Position numbers and translations under genes: made by a program
Notes under the pieces: model-generated
What the model saw: only the letters and a program-made list of their open reading frames with translations
Told to the model about the DNA's origin: nothing
The model's database searches: none
Assembly: GCA_963793025.1 (NCBI GenBank)
Contig: CAWBYL010000006.1
Span: 868,001-932,000, forward strand
From: CAWBYL01 sp963793025
Lineage (GTDB): Bacteria; Actinomycetota; Acidimicrobiia; Acidimicrobiales; Acidimicrobilacustridaceae
Direction of reading: 5' to 3'
DNA: 64,000 bases
Shown: one piece after another, positions 34,829 through 43,120 of the stretch
How the letters are laid out: each line of letters opens with the position of its first letter
Position numbering within the stretch: position 1 is the first letter of the stretch

Positions 34829-34880
34829 TCGACCGGGCGCCCCCTCCGGGGTGGCGCCGCGGTGTGGTGTCGGCGACGCG

Positions 34881-35693
34881 CTACGGCGCGTCGCCGCTGC
34901 TCCGGCGCCGCGCCCGCCGGGCCAGCCGGGCTTCGATGGTGCGATCAGCGCTCAGGTCGAGCTGACCCCACCGGGTCGGGTCGATCGCCGCCAGCATCGC
35001 TTCGGGTACCAGTCCCACCAGCTCGGCTCGGGCCACGCCGGTGCGCGCCGTCACCTGGTCCCACACGTGTGCGGGACCGATCTCCAGCGGCTCGATGAGG
35101 TTCATCGACACCTGCACCGACTCGCCCACGGCCAGCCCGAGGGCCCGCACCGCGGGTCCCCGCACGGCGGCGGCGATGGCCCGGGCCTGGTCGAGGTCGG
35201 AGTCCTCGAGCCACAGGTTGTAGGCGACGAGCGGCCGGCGGGCGCCCACCGCAGCGGCGCCGGCGGTCGGATGGGGCCGCGCGGGCCCCGTGTCCGGCGG
35301 GATCCGGGTGAAGGCACCTCGTCGCACGTCGGGGAGCGACCGGGTCGGCCCGTAGCGGAAGCAGGGCAGGTCCAGCTCGGCGGCGGCCCATTCGGCGAAA
35401 CCGTCCCGGGCCGCTTCGGCCACGCTCATCGGTGTGTCGCCCAGCGGCACGAAGGGGACGACGTCGAGCACGCCGATCCGTGGGTGGGCGCCCTGGTGGG
35501 ATGCCAGGTCCAGCAGGGCCACCGCCGTACGCGCCACCGGTCGAGCGGCGTCCTCTCCGGCGAGCGTGAGCACCGACCGATGGTGGTCGGCGCAGGTGTG
35601 GAGGTCGAGCAGGTCAGAACCGGCGGAGGCGGCGATCTCGGCGATCACATCGGTACGCCGACCTTCGCTGACGTTGATCACGCATTCGAGCAC
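34881..35693 (-). CDS. Glutamate formiminotransferase-like protein
   Basis: A 270-residue protein homologous to the formiminotransferase part of FTCD. It opens with MLECVINVSEGRR (from GTG 35693), followed by LLDLHTCADHHRSVLTLAG, HQGAHPRIGVLDVVPFVPLG with the conserved His residues, and VSMNLIEPLEIGP in the second subdomain. The cyclodeaminase domain is absent, as is usual in bacteria. It would transfer a formimino group from formiminoglutamate to THF in histidine degradation, but no hut genes are near. The upstream open frame overlaps the second WhiB gene antisense and was rejected. Confidence 0.85.
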   Translation of the reverse strand: MLECVINVSEGRRTDVIAEIAASAGSDLLDLHTCADHHRSVLTLAGEDAARPVARTAVALLDLASHQGAHPRIGVLDVVPFVPLGDTPMSVAEAARDGFAEWAAAELDLPCFRYGPTRSLPDVRRGAFTRIPPDTGPARPHPTAGAAAVGARRPLVAYNLWLEDSDLDQARAIAAAVRGPAVRALGLAVGESVQVSMNLIEPLEIGPAHVWDQVTARTGVARAELVGLVPEAMLAAIDPTRWGQLDLSADRTIEARLARRARRRSSGDAP

Positions 35694-35760
35694 AGACGCG
35701 ATCCTGCCCCACTCGCGAGGTGGGGTCGCGGTGGGGCAGGACCGAAGTCGCCGAGCCGTG

Positions 35761-36018
35761 TCAGCTGCGGTCGGCGACCAGAGCGAGGGGGAGGCGGCGG
35801 GCCTTGAGGATGCGGCGACGCTGCCGCTCGGACGTTCCGCCCCAGACACCGTGGTCGATGCGGTTCTCGAGGGCGTACTCGAGGCACCGTTCGCGGACGC
35901 CGCACTCGGCACAGATCCGCTTGGCCACCTCGACCCCGACCCCGTCGCTGGGGAAGAAGGTGGCGGGGGGCTCGTCCTGGCAGTTGCCGGTGGCCATCCA
36001 CTCCATGGCGATCTCCAT
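35761..36018 (-). CDS. WhiB-family transcriptional regulator
   Basis: An 85-residue WhiB protein. The cluster ligands are Cys13 (GNCQ), Cys36 and Cys39 (ICAECG) and Cys45 (ERCLEYAL), with the HGVWGGTSERQRRRIL turn and basic end. Two other methionines at residues 5 and 8 could also serve as start. It lies 67 bases upstream of the formiminotransferase-like gene on the same strand and may be co-transcribed with it. It differs from the other WhiB gene in the first helix and is not a recent duplicate. Confidence 0.92.
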   Translation of the reverse strand: MEIAMEWMATGNCQDEPPATFFPSDGVGVEVAKRICAECGVRERCLEYALENRIDHGVWGGTSERQRRRILKARRLPLALVADRS

Positions 36019-36225
36019 GGGCGGGAACCTACGGGTGTCGGCCGAAAGGAGGGATAAGGGCGAGGTCAGATCCTCGCCATCCCGCGACGAGTGGGGCCGC
36101 CGATCCTCGAACCGGATCGCGCACTGCCGACGGCGCCGAGAGGGCCTCGGCAGCCGTCACCGCTAGGCTCTGCTCCCTTCGGGAACGATCTCCTTTCCCC
36201 TCGCAGACGAAAGCGCAGTCCAGCC

Positions 36226-36498
36226 ATGGCCATGACCGAGACCCAGACCGACCAGCCGCCCCGCGGGCACGTCCGGGTGATCTACCTGGGCCCGGTGGCG
36301 CCCCACTGGGACGTCCAGGGCGAGTCCGAGGTCCGGGGCATGGTCGACGAGTTCCGGGCTCGAGTCCTGGCCCGGCTGCTGCTCCTGCCTCCCCACGACC
36401 CGCAGTTCCGGCGCAATCGCGAGCGGGTCGTTCGCGACGCCGAGCGCGAGAACCTCACCCTCGTGTGGGACCTCGGCCTCCCCGAGGACGAGGGCTGA
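36226..36498 (+). CDS. Unrecognised small soluble protein
   Basis: A 90-residue protein (MAMTETQTDQPPRGHVRVIYLGPVAPHW...). It is charged, with VRGMVDEFRARVLARLLLLPPHDPQFRRNRERV as the helical centre and a closing LTLVWDLGLPEDEG. No membrane segment, no cysteines. It is 55 bases upstream of ppk1 on the same strand, so it could be the first gene of the polyphosphate operon. I do not recognise a family. The alternative start ATG 36232 would remove two residues. Confidence 0.65.
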   Translation: MAMTETQTDQPPRGHVRVIYLGPVAPHWDVQGESEVRGMVDEFRARVLARLLLLPPHDPQFRRNRERVVRDAERENLTLVWDLGLPEDEG

Positions 36499-36553
36499 GG
36501 CGAGCCCGACGGCCCCCCGGGGCGCCGTCGGGTGCCGCTGTAGGCTCGCCGCC

Positions 36554-38695
36554 ATGTCCGACGCGCCGACCACGACCATCAGCCCGCCGGGCGCGCCGAC
36601 GACCCTCGGCGTCCCCCGCTCGGTCGATCACCTCGACCTCGAGGAGCTGCTGGAGTCCGACGACCGGTTCGTGAACCGGGAGCTCTCGTGGCTCGACTTC
36701 GACGCCCGCGTGCTGGCCCTCGCCGCCAACCCCGACGTGCCGTTGCTCGAGCGGGCCAAGTTCGTGGCCATCTTCAGCCAGAACCTCGACGAGTTCTTCC
36801 AGGTGCGAGTGGCGGGGCTCAAGGACCAGGTCGCCGCCGGCCTGGGGAAGACCACAGCCGACGGTCGATCCGCGGTGACCCAACTCGGGGAGATTCGGGA
36901 GCGACTCGGTGCGCTGCTGGCCGAGGCCCAGGACGTCTTCATCGACCAGATCGCCGGTGCCCTGGCCGACGTGGGCATCACCTTCTCCCGGTTCGAGGAC
37001 CTCGATCCCGACGACCGCCGCTATCTCGACGAGTTCTTCGAGGAGCGCATCTTCCCCGTGCTCACCCCGTTGGCGGTCGATCCGGGGCACCCCTTCCCGT
37101 ACATCTCCGACCTCTCGCTCAACCTGGCCGTGGTGGTCGACGACCCGGTGAACGGGGACCGGCGCTTCGCCCGGGTGAAGGTTCCGGACCTGCTGCCCCG
37201 GTTCGTGGTGATGCCCGACGGCGAACGCTTCGTGCCCCTGGAGCAGGTCATCGCCACGCACCTCGGGGTGTTGTTCCCGGGCATGGAGCCCGGCACCCAC
37301 TACGCCTTCCGAGTCACCCGCAATGCCGACCTCACCCTCGAGGAGGAGGAGGCCGACGACCTGCTCGAGGCCGTCGAGCTCGAGCTGCGGCGGCGCCGCT
37401 TCGGTCGGGCCGTCCGCCTCGAGGTCCAAGACGACGTGTCCGACGAGATCCTCGAGCTGCTCACCCGGGAGCTCGATCTCGGCGAGGACGACGTCTACCG
37501 CTGTCGCGGTCCGCTCGACCTGGGCGGCCTCTGGTCGGTGCACGCCCTCGACCGTCCCGACCTGAAGGACGAGCCGTGGGTGCCGATCACCCAGGCCCGC
37601 CTCACCAGCCCCGACCCGGACGAGTCGGTGGACATGTTCTCGGTCATCAGCGACGGCGACGTCCTCGTGCACCACCCGTACGAATCGTTCACCGGGTCGG
37701 TCGAGGAGTTCGTCCGTCAGGCCTCGATGGATCCCAAGGTCCTCGCCATCAAGCTCACGCTCTATCGCACGTCGAGTGACAGCTCCATCATCACCTCGCT
37801 GGTGCGCGCGGCCGAGCGGGGCAAGCAGGTGGCGGCGCTCGTGGAGCTCAAGGCCCGCTTCGACGAGAAGCAGAACATCGGGTGGGCGCGCGAGCTGGAG
37901 AAGGCGGGCGTGCACGTGGTCTACGGGCTCATGGGCCTGAAGATCCACACCAAGACCACGCTCGTGGTCCGCGAGGAGGCCGACGGCATCCACCGCTACT
38001 GCCACGTCGGCACCGGCAACTACAACCCCAAGACGGCCCGGCTCTACGAGGACCTCGGCCTGCTCACCGCCGACGAAGAGATCGGATCCGACCTCACCCA
38101 GCTCTTCAACCTGCTGACCGGATTCGCCCGTGAGCCTCAGTTCACGAAGCTGCTGGTGTCGCCGACGACGGTCCGTCCGGGGATCGCCGACCTGATCGAC
38201 CGGGAGGCCGCTCTCGGCTCCGAAGGTCGCATCGTGTTGAAGATGAACAGCCTCGTCGACGCCGCCCTCATCGACTCGCTGTACGCCGCGTCGCGCGCCG
38301 GCGCCCAGATCGACCTCATCATCCGGGGCATCTGCTGCCTGCGGCCCGGCGTCCCCGGGCTGTCCGAGAACATCAGGGTGCGATCGATCGTCGGGCGCTA
38401 CCTGGAGCACTCGCGCATCTACCACTTCGCTCACGGGGGAAGAGACGGTCCCGTGTACTACATCGGATCCGCCGACCTCATGCCCCGCAACCTGGATCGA
38501 CGGGTCGAGGCCCTCGTGCCGGTCGATGACCCGGGCCTCCAGCACCGCCTGGACGAGATCCTGGACGTGAACCTGAGCGACGACACGCTGGCGTGGTCGC
38601 TCGCGAGCGACACGACGTGGTCACGCGTCCCGGGCACCGGTGCCGTGGACACCCACAACCGACTCGAGGAGCTGGCGCTGGAGCGCCGGGCCTGA
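36554..38695 (+). CDS. ppk1: Polyphosphate kinase 1
   Basis: Synthesises polyphosphate reversibly from ATP through a phosphohistidine. The 713 residues cover all four domains: N-terminal FVNRELSWLDFDARVLA, head domain, then two phospholipase-D-like domains. The autophosphorylated His is in LKIHTKTTL (about residue 464), and HVGTGNYNPKTARLYEDLGLLT (about 484, in parts) is the second His motif. IKLTLYRTSSDS and IIRGICCLRPGVPGLSENI complete the ATP site. It lies 3 bases before the CYTH-CHAD gene, forming a polyphosphate operon upstream of pst. Confidence 0.97.
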   Translation: MSDAPTTTISPPGAPTTLGVPRSVDHLDLEELLESDDRFVNRELSWLDFDARVLALAANPDVPLLERAKFVAIFSQNLDEFFQVRVAGLKDQVAAGLGKTTADGRSAVTQLGEIRERLGALLAEAQDVFIDQIAGALADVGITFSRFEDLDPDDRRYLDEFFEERIFPVLTPLAVDPGHPFPYISDLSLNLAVVVDDPVNGDRRFARVKVPDLLPRFVVMPDGERFVPLEQVIATHLGVLFPGMEPGTHYAFRVTRNADLTLEEEEADDLLEAVELELRRRRFGRAVRLEVQDDVSDEILELLTRELDLGEDDVYRCRGPLDLGGLWSVHALDRPDLKDEPWVPITQARLTSPDPDESVDMFSVISDGDVLVHHPYESFTGSVEEFVRQASMDPKVLAIKLTLYRTSSDSSIITSLVRAAERGKQVAALVELKARFDEKQNIGWARELEKAGVHVVYGLMGLKIHTKTTLVVREEADGIHRYCHVGTGNYNPKTARLYEDLGLLTADEEIGSDLTQLFNLLTGFAREPQFTKLLVSPTTVRPGIADLIDREAALGSEGRIVLKMNSLVDAALIDSLYAASRAGAQIDLIIRGICCLRPGVPGLSENIRVRSIVGRYLEHSRIYHFAHGGRDGPVYYIGSADLMPRNLDRRVEALVPVDDPGLQHRLDEILDVNLSDDTLAWSLASDTTWSRVPGTGAVDTHNRLEELALERRA

Positions 38696-38698
38696 TCG

Positions 38699-40210
38699 GT
38701 GGCGTCCTCCGGTCACCTCGAACGCGAGCTCAAGCTGGGGGCGTGGCCCGGTTTCAGCATGCCCGACCTCTCCGATGTCGTCCCCGGCGTGGCGGTGGAG
38801 GCGGAGCAGGCGTTGGATCTCGACGCGACCTATGTCGACACCGCTGACCTCGAGCTCGTGCGCAACGGGGTCTCCCTGCGGCGACGCACCGGCGAGGGGG
38901 CCCCGCGCTGGACCCTGAAGCTTCCGGCCGGAACAGAGGCCGCCGTGCTGGCGCGCCGGGAGTTCGACGTCGAAGACGCGGGGCCCGAGGTGCCTGGCCG
39001 GCTCGCCGATCTGGTCACCGGTTGGGTGCGCTCGGCGCCCCTCGTCCCCGTCGCCCAGATCCGCAGTCACCGGGAGCGCCTGCTCCTGACCGGCGACGAC
39101 GGCACGCGGCTGGGCGAGATCGACGACGACGAGGTGTCGGTGGTGGAGGACGGTCACGTGGCCGCTCGGTTCCGGGAGGTCGAGGTCGAGCTCACGACGG
39201 CCGGCACCCGTGAGCTGCTCGACGCCGTGGGTGAGGCCCTCGTCGGAGCGGGGGCCGGCGCTCCTGATCCCACGTCGAAGGTCGCCCGCGCCCTCGGCCC
39301 CCGGGCCCTGGCGCCGCCCACGCTGTCGGTCGAGACGACGGGCGACGACCCCTCGGTGGCCGAGGTCGCCGCCGCCGCCCTCCGCCGTTCGGTGGAGCGG
39401 CTCGTGATCCACGATCACGTGGTTCGCCTGGACGACGACATCGAGGGGGTCCACCAGGCCCGAGTGGCGACCCGGCGGCTCCGCTCCGACCTGAAGACGC
39501 TCGGTCCCGTGCTGGCCGACGACTGGGCCGACCCGCTCCGGGCCCGACTCAAGGCGTTGGCTGCCGATCTGGGCGCCGTCCGCGACGACGACGTGCTGGC
39601 CATCCGTCTCCGCCGGGCGGTGGAGGCCCTCGATCCGGCCGACCGCCCGGCGGGTTCGACGATCGTCGGCCGCCTCGACGACCAGCGTCGTCACCACTTC
39701 GACGCCGTGCTGGCGACCATGCGGGGCGACGACTACGTGGAGCTCCTCGACGAGCTGGTCGCCGCCGCCATCGCTCCCGCGTTCGGTGAGGACGCGGACC
39801 GTTCGGCGGCAAAGGTCCTGCCCGCCCTCGTCGTCCCTCGTTGGAAACAGCTCCGCAGAGCGGTCCGCCGTCTCGACGCCCATCCGCCCGACACGGAGCT
39901 CCACCGGGTGCGCATCCTCACCAAGCGCACCCGGTACGCCACCGAGCTGGTGGCCCCCGCCGTCGGGGACCGGGCCGAGGACCTGGCCGACGCCCTCGCC
40001 CACCTGCAGGACGTCCTGGGCGACCTCCACGACTGTGCGGTCGCCGTTGGATGGCTGCGCGGCACCGAACGCTCGCTCGACCGTGAGGAGGCCTTCGTCG
40101 TGGGTCAGCTGGTGGGAGCCCAACGGGCCGAAGCCCGACGGCTGCGGCAGAAGTGGAAGAAGGCGTGGAAGGCCTGCGACCACAAGCGCTTCACCGCGTG
40201 GCTGCCATGA
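38699..40210 (+). CDS. CYTH and CHAD domain protein
   Basis: A 503-residue two-domain protein. The N-terminal CYTH tunnel shows the ExExK motif as LERELKLG (Glu8, Glu10, Lys12), DATYVDTADLELVRNGVSLRRR and the WTLKLP strand. The C-terminal CHAD domain (from about residue 220) is helical with conserved histidines and basic residues, as in GVHQARVATRRLRSDLKTL and LHRVRILTKRTRYATEL. CHAD domains bind polyphosphate, and CYTH proteins hydrolyse triphosphates. Its position directly after ppk1 supports a role in polyphosphate binding or turnover. GTG start; its stop overlaps the NUDIX start by ATGA. Confidence 0.92.
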   Translation: MASSGHLERELKLGAWPGFSMPDLSDVVPGVAVEAEQALDLDATYVDTADLELVRNGVSLRRRTGEGAPRWTLKLPAGTEAAVLARREFDVEDAGPEVPGRLADLVTGWVRSAPLVPVAQIRSHRERLLLTGDDGTRLGEIDDDEVSVVEDGHVAARFREVEVELTTAGTRELLDAVGEALVGAGAGAPDPTSKVARALGPRALAPPTLSVETTGDDPSVAEVAAAALRRSVERLVIHDHVVRLDDDIEGVHQARVATRRLRSDLKTLGPVLADDWADPLRARLKALAADLGAVRDDDVLAIRLRRAVEALDPADRPAGSTIVGRLDDQRRHHFDAVLATMRGDDYVELLDELVAAAIAPAFGEDADRSAAKVLPALVVPRWKQLRRAVRRLDAHPPDTELHRVRILTKRTRYATELVAPAVGDRAEDLADALAHLQDVLGDLHDCAVAVGWLRGTERSLDREEAFVVGQLVGAQRAEARRLRQKWKKAWKACDHKRFTAWLP

Positions 40211-40659
40211 CCGACCCACCGCGGTCGCCGATGGGTGACGACCAGGAACCCCAGGTGCGCGCCGCCGGGGGAGTCGTGTGGCAGATGAGCGACGGGACCG
40301 TCGAGGTCGTGCTCGTCCACCGCCCCAAGTACGACGACTGGACCCTCCCCAAAGGCAAGCTCGAGGCGGGGGAGACCGACGAGGAGGCGGCCCACCGGGA
40401 GGTCGTCGAGGAGACGGGCCTCGACTGCGTGCTCGGTCGGGAGCTGCCGGCCGTGCGCTACATCGACAACAAGGGTCGGGCCAAGCAGGTGCGCTACTGG
40501 GAGATGACCGTCGCCGGCGGCGAGCTCACGATCAACGACGAGGTCGACCAGCTGGACTGGTTCGACCTGCGCGCCGGCCGGCGTCGTCTCACCTACGACC
40601 ACGATCGGGACGTGCTCGACGCCTTCTCCCGCTTCGCCGAGGCCGGACCCATCGGTTGA
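40207..40659 (+). CDS. NUDIX hydrolase
   Basis: A 150-residue pyrophosphohydrolase. The Nudix box matches fully: G-KLEAG-E-TDEEAAH-REV-VEETGL (about residues 52-74, pattern Gx5Ex7REUxEExGU). The core begins AAGGVVWQMSDG, and DDWTLPKGKLEAGE is typical of the MutT/diadenosine or 8-oxo-dGTP group. The ATG at 40207 overlaps the CHAD stop. Linkage to ppk1 and CHAD suggests it may act on diphosphoinositol-like, Ap(n)A or nucleotide polyphosphates, which is inference. Related mycobacterial MutT1 proteins carry an added phosphatase domain that is missing here. Confidence 0.92.
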   Translation: MTDPPRSPMGDDQEPQVRAAGGVVWQMSDGTVEVVLVHRPKYDDWTLPKGKLEAGETDEEAAHREVVEETGLDCVLGRELPAVRYIDNKGRAKQVRYWEMTVAGGELTINDEVDQLDWFDLRAGRRRLTYDHDRDVLDAFSRFAEAGPIG

Positions 40660-40679
40660 GGTGCGGGTCGGCGTTCGGG

Positions 40680-41873
40680 ATGTTCGGCCGTCGCCGACGA
40701 AGCGACCGACGCACGGTGTGGCGAGCCACCCCGGCCGATCCCGACGAGCTGTTCGCCGCCGACGACCTGGACCGATCGCGGCGCTATCGCCGCCCGCTCA
40801 CACGGGTGCGGATCGGTCACGGCCTGCTCGGAGGGGTCGTGGCCGTCGTGGTCGTGGTCGCTGAGCTCGGACCGAACGTCGCCGCCGCCTTGGGGGACGC
40901 CCACTGGGTCGTCCAGCTCGTCGCCGTTCTCCTCGCGTTGGAAGCGGTCCGGCTGGCGGTCGACCTGCCCTTTGCGGCGTGGACCGTGCTCGGCCACGAT
41001 CGCCGTTGGGGTCTGTCGACGCAGACGACGGCCGGTCTGGTGGCCGACGAGGTGAAGGGACTGCTCGTGTCCCTGGTCTTCGGCGTGGTGGTGCTCGTCC
41101 CGACCTACGCGTTGGCCCGGACGACCGCGTGGTGGTGGCTCTGGGCCTGGGGGGTGCTGGCCCTCGCTGTCGTCGTCGGCGGCCTCCTGGTGCCCGTGGT
41201 GGTGGCGCCCCTGTTCAACCGCTTCACCGAGGTCGACGACCCCGAGCTGCTCGGTCGGGTCGAACACGTCGCCGGGCTCGCCGAGGTGGCGATCGGACGG
41301 GTGGAGGTGGCCGACGAGAGCCGTCGGTCGCGTCGTGACAACGCCTACGTGGCCGGGTTCGGGCCGAGCCGGCGGGTGGTGCTGTTCGACACGCTCCTCG
41401 AGACGCCACCGGAGCTGGTCGAGCAGGTCGTGGCCCACGAGCTGGGTCACGTCCGCCGCCACCACGTGGTCGTCCAGGTCGCCCTGGTCTCGGCCCTGTT
41501 GTTCGTGGTGATGGCCGTGTTGGGCGCCCTGGCCGCGTGGACCTCGCTGTTCGAGCGGTTCGGGGTGGGCGGATTCGCCGATCCCGCCGGATTGCCGTTG
41601 GCCGTGCTCGTCGTCGAGGCGCTGGCCCTGGTCGTCGGACCCGTTCTGGCCTGGACGTCACGGATGCACGAACGGAGCGCCGATCAGGAGGCGCTCGACC
41701 TGCTCGGCCGTCCCGATCTGGTGGAAGAGATGCTCCGACGTCTCCACCTCCACAACCTGGCCGATCTCGCCCCCGGGCGGTGGTCCCGCCTGCGGGCCAG
41801 CCACCCGGCGGTGGCCGAGCGCATCGCCTTCGCCCGCCGATGGGCCTGCGAACGGGAGCTCCCAGCGACCTGA
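40680..41873 (+). CDS. M48-family (Ste24/HtpX-like) membrane zinc metalloprotease
   Basis: A 397-residue integral membrane protease. Several hydrophobic helices surround a cytosolic metalloprotease domain with the zinc motif HELGH (in VVAHELGHVRRHH, about residue 252), the downstream Glu ligand in RMHERSADQEALDLL, and NAYVAGFGPSRRVVLFDTLL. ATG 40680 was chosen. The open frame continues upstream over the NUDIX gene, but that part is a shadow. M48 enzymes degrade misfolded membrane proteins or process prenylated peptides. It is probably the last gene of the ppk1 transcript, just before the PHO box. Confidence 0.9.
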   Translation: MFGRRRRSDRRTVWRATPADPDELFAADDLDRSRRYRRPLTRVRIGHGLLGGVVAVVVVVAELGPNVAAALGDAHWVVQLVAVLLALEAVRLAVDLPFAAWTVLGHDRRWGLSTQTTAGLVADEVKGLLVSLVFGVVVLVPTYALARTTAWWWLWAWGVLALAVVVGGLLVPVVVAPLFNRFTEVDDPELLGRVEHVAGLAEVAIGRVEVADESRRSRRDNAYVAGFGPSRRVVLFDTLLETPPELVEQVVAHELGHVRRHHVVVQVALVSALLFVVMAVLGALAAWTSLFERFGVGGFADPAGLPLAVLVVEALALVVGPVLAWTSRMHERSADQEALDLLGRPDLVEEMLRRLHLHNLADLAPGRWSRLRASHPAVAERIAFARRWACERELPAT

Positions 41874-41888
41874 GCCGCGGAACGCGAT

Positions 41889-41954
41889 GTTCCGTCGTCG
41901 TTCACCGCTCGTTCACCCATCGCGCGGAACCGCGCAACCTCCCGTACCTACGGT
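41889..41954 (+). promoter_or_regulatory. PHO box and promoter of the pst operon
   Basis: Two perfect GTTCACC units (41900-41906 and 41911-41917) are spaced 11 bases apart, preceded at the same spacing by a partial unit GTTCCGT (41889-41895). Direct repeats of GTTCACC in 11-base steps are the known PhoP box of Streptomyces. A possible -10 box TACGGT lies at 41949-41954, which places the box just upstream of the -35 region. The adjacent response regulator gene is the likely binder. Confidence 0.85.
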
Positions 41955-42008
41955 GCGGTCGACGCAGCTCGGAAGAGCGCGTCGTCCCCGTCATCAAGGA
42001 GATCTGAA

Positions 42009-43106
42009 TTGCGTTCATCGAAGCGGCGCCTCGTCTGGCTCGTTGCCCTCCTCGCTGCCATCGGCCTGGTGGCCGGGGCCTGCGGGAGCGACAGCAAGAC
42101 CAGCACCAGTGACACCACGACGGCGGGAGGTGCGTCCTCCGGCGTCGACTTCGGGTCTCTCTCGGGAACGCTCAACGGGTCGGGGTCGACCTTCCAGAAG
42201 ACGTTCGACGAGGCGGCCATCGCCGGATTCGCCGATGTGGCCTCCGGCCTCACGGTGAACTACCAGGGCGTCGGTTCCGGACAGGGCAAGAAGGACCTCG
42301 CCGCCGGCACCACCGACTGGGCCGGGACCGACTCCAAGGTGTCCGAAGGCGACATGAGCGGCTTCCCGGGTGGAATCCTCTACTTCCCGACCGTCGCCGC
42401 TCCCATCACCGTGTCGTACAACCTCAGCGGAGTCGACGAGCTGAAGCTCTCCCAGGACACGCTGGCCGGCATCTTCATGGGCGCCATCACCACCTGGAAC
42501 GACCCGAAGATCGCCGCGGACAACGACGGCACCGACCTTCCCAGCACCGCCATCACCGTGGCCGTGCGGTCGGACGGCTCGGGCACCACCTCCGCCTTCT
42601 CCAAGTACCTGGCCAAGGCCGCCCCGAGCGTGTTCACCCTGACCGCCGGTGACACCGTCGAGTGGCCGAGCGCCCAGGCCGGCAAGGGCAACCCGGGCGT
42701 GGCCCAGATCATCACCCAGACCGACGGCGCCATCGGCTACGTCGACTACTCCGACGCCAAGGCCACCGGCCTCAGCTACGCCTCCATCAAGAACAAGGAC
42801 GGCGAGTTCGTGGCCCCGACGCTGGACGCCGCCTCGGCCGCCATCGCCGGTGCGACGATCGGTTCGGACCTGTTCATCGACGCCCTCGACGCCACCGGCG
42901 CCGACGCCTACCCGATCACGTCGGGCACCTACGTGCTGGTCACCAAGGTCCAGAGCGATCAGACCAAGGTCGACAACCTCACCGGTTGGATCACCTACCT
43001 TCTGACCGACGCCCAGGACCTGGCCAACGACGCCGACTTCGCCAAGCTGCCCACCGAGCTCGCCGACCAGGCGCTCGCCCAGCTCAGCCAGATCACCACC
43101 TCCTAG
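42009..43106 (+). CDS. pstS: Phosphate ABC transporter, phosphate-binding lipoprotein
   Basis: Extracytoplasmic phosphate receptor of 365 residues. It begins at TTG 42009 with AAGGAGAT (41996-42003) upstream, and its signal sequence LVWLVALLAAIGLVAGAC ends in a lipobox Cys (about residue 25). A Ser/Thr linker follows. PstS motifs are LNGSGSTFQK, YQGVGSGQGKKDLAAGTTDWAGTDSK and VRSDGSGTTSAFSKYLAK, which carry the phosphate-contacting Ser, Asp and Arg. It is the first gene of pstSCAB, directly below the PHO box. Confidence 0.96.
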   Translation: MRSSKRRLVWLVALLAAIGLVAGACGSDSKTSTSDTTTAGGASSGVDFGSLSGTLNGSGSTFQKTFDEAAIAGFADVASGLTVNYQGVGSGQGKKDLAAGTTDWAGTDSKVSEGDMSGFPGGILYFPTVAAPITVSYNLSGVDELKLSQDTLAGIFMGAITTWNDPKIAADNDGTDLPSTAITVAVRSDGSGTTSAFSKYLAKAAPSVFTLTAGDTVEWPSAQAGKGNPGVAQIITQTDGAIGYVDYSDAKATGLSYASIKNKDGEFVAPTLDAASAAIAGATIGSDLFIDALDATGADAYPITSGTYVLVTKVQSDQTKVDNLTGWITYLLTDAQDLANDADFAKLPTELADQALAQLSQITTS

Positions 43107-43120
43107 GAAGCGGTTCGAAC

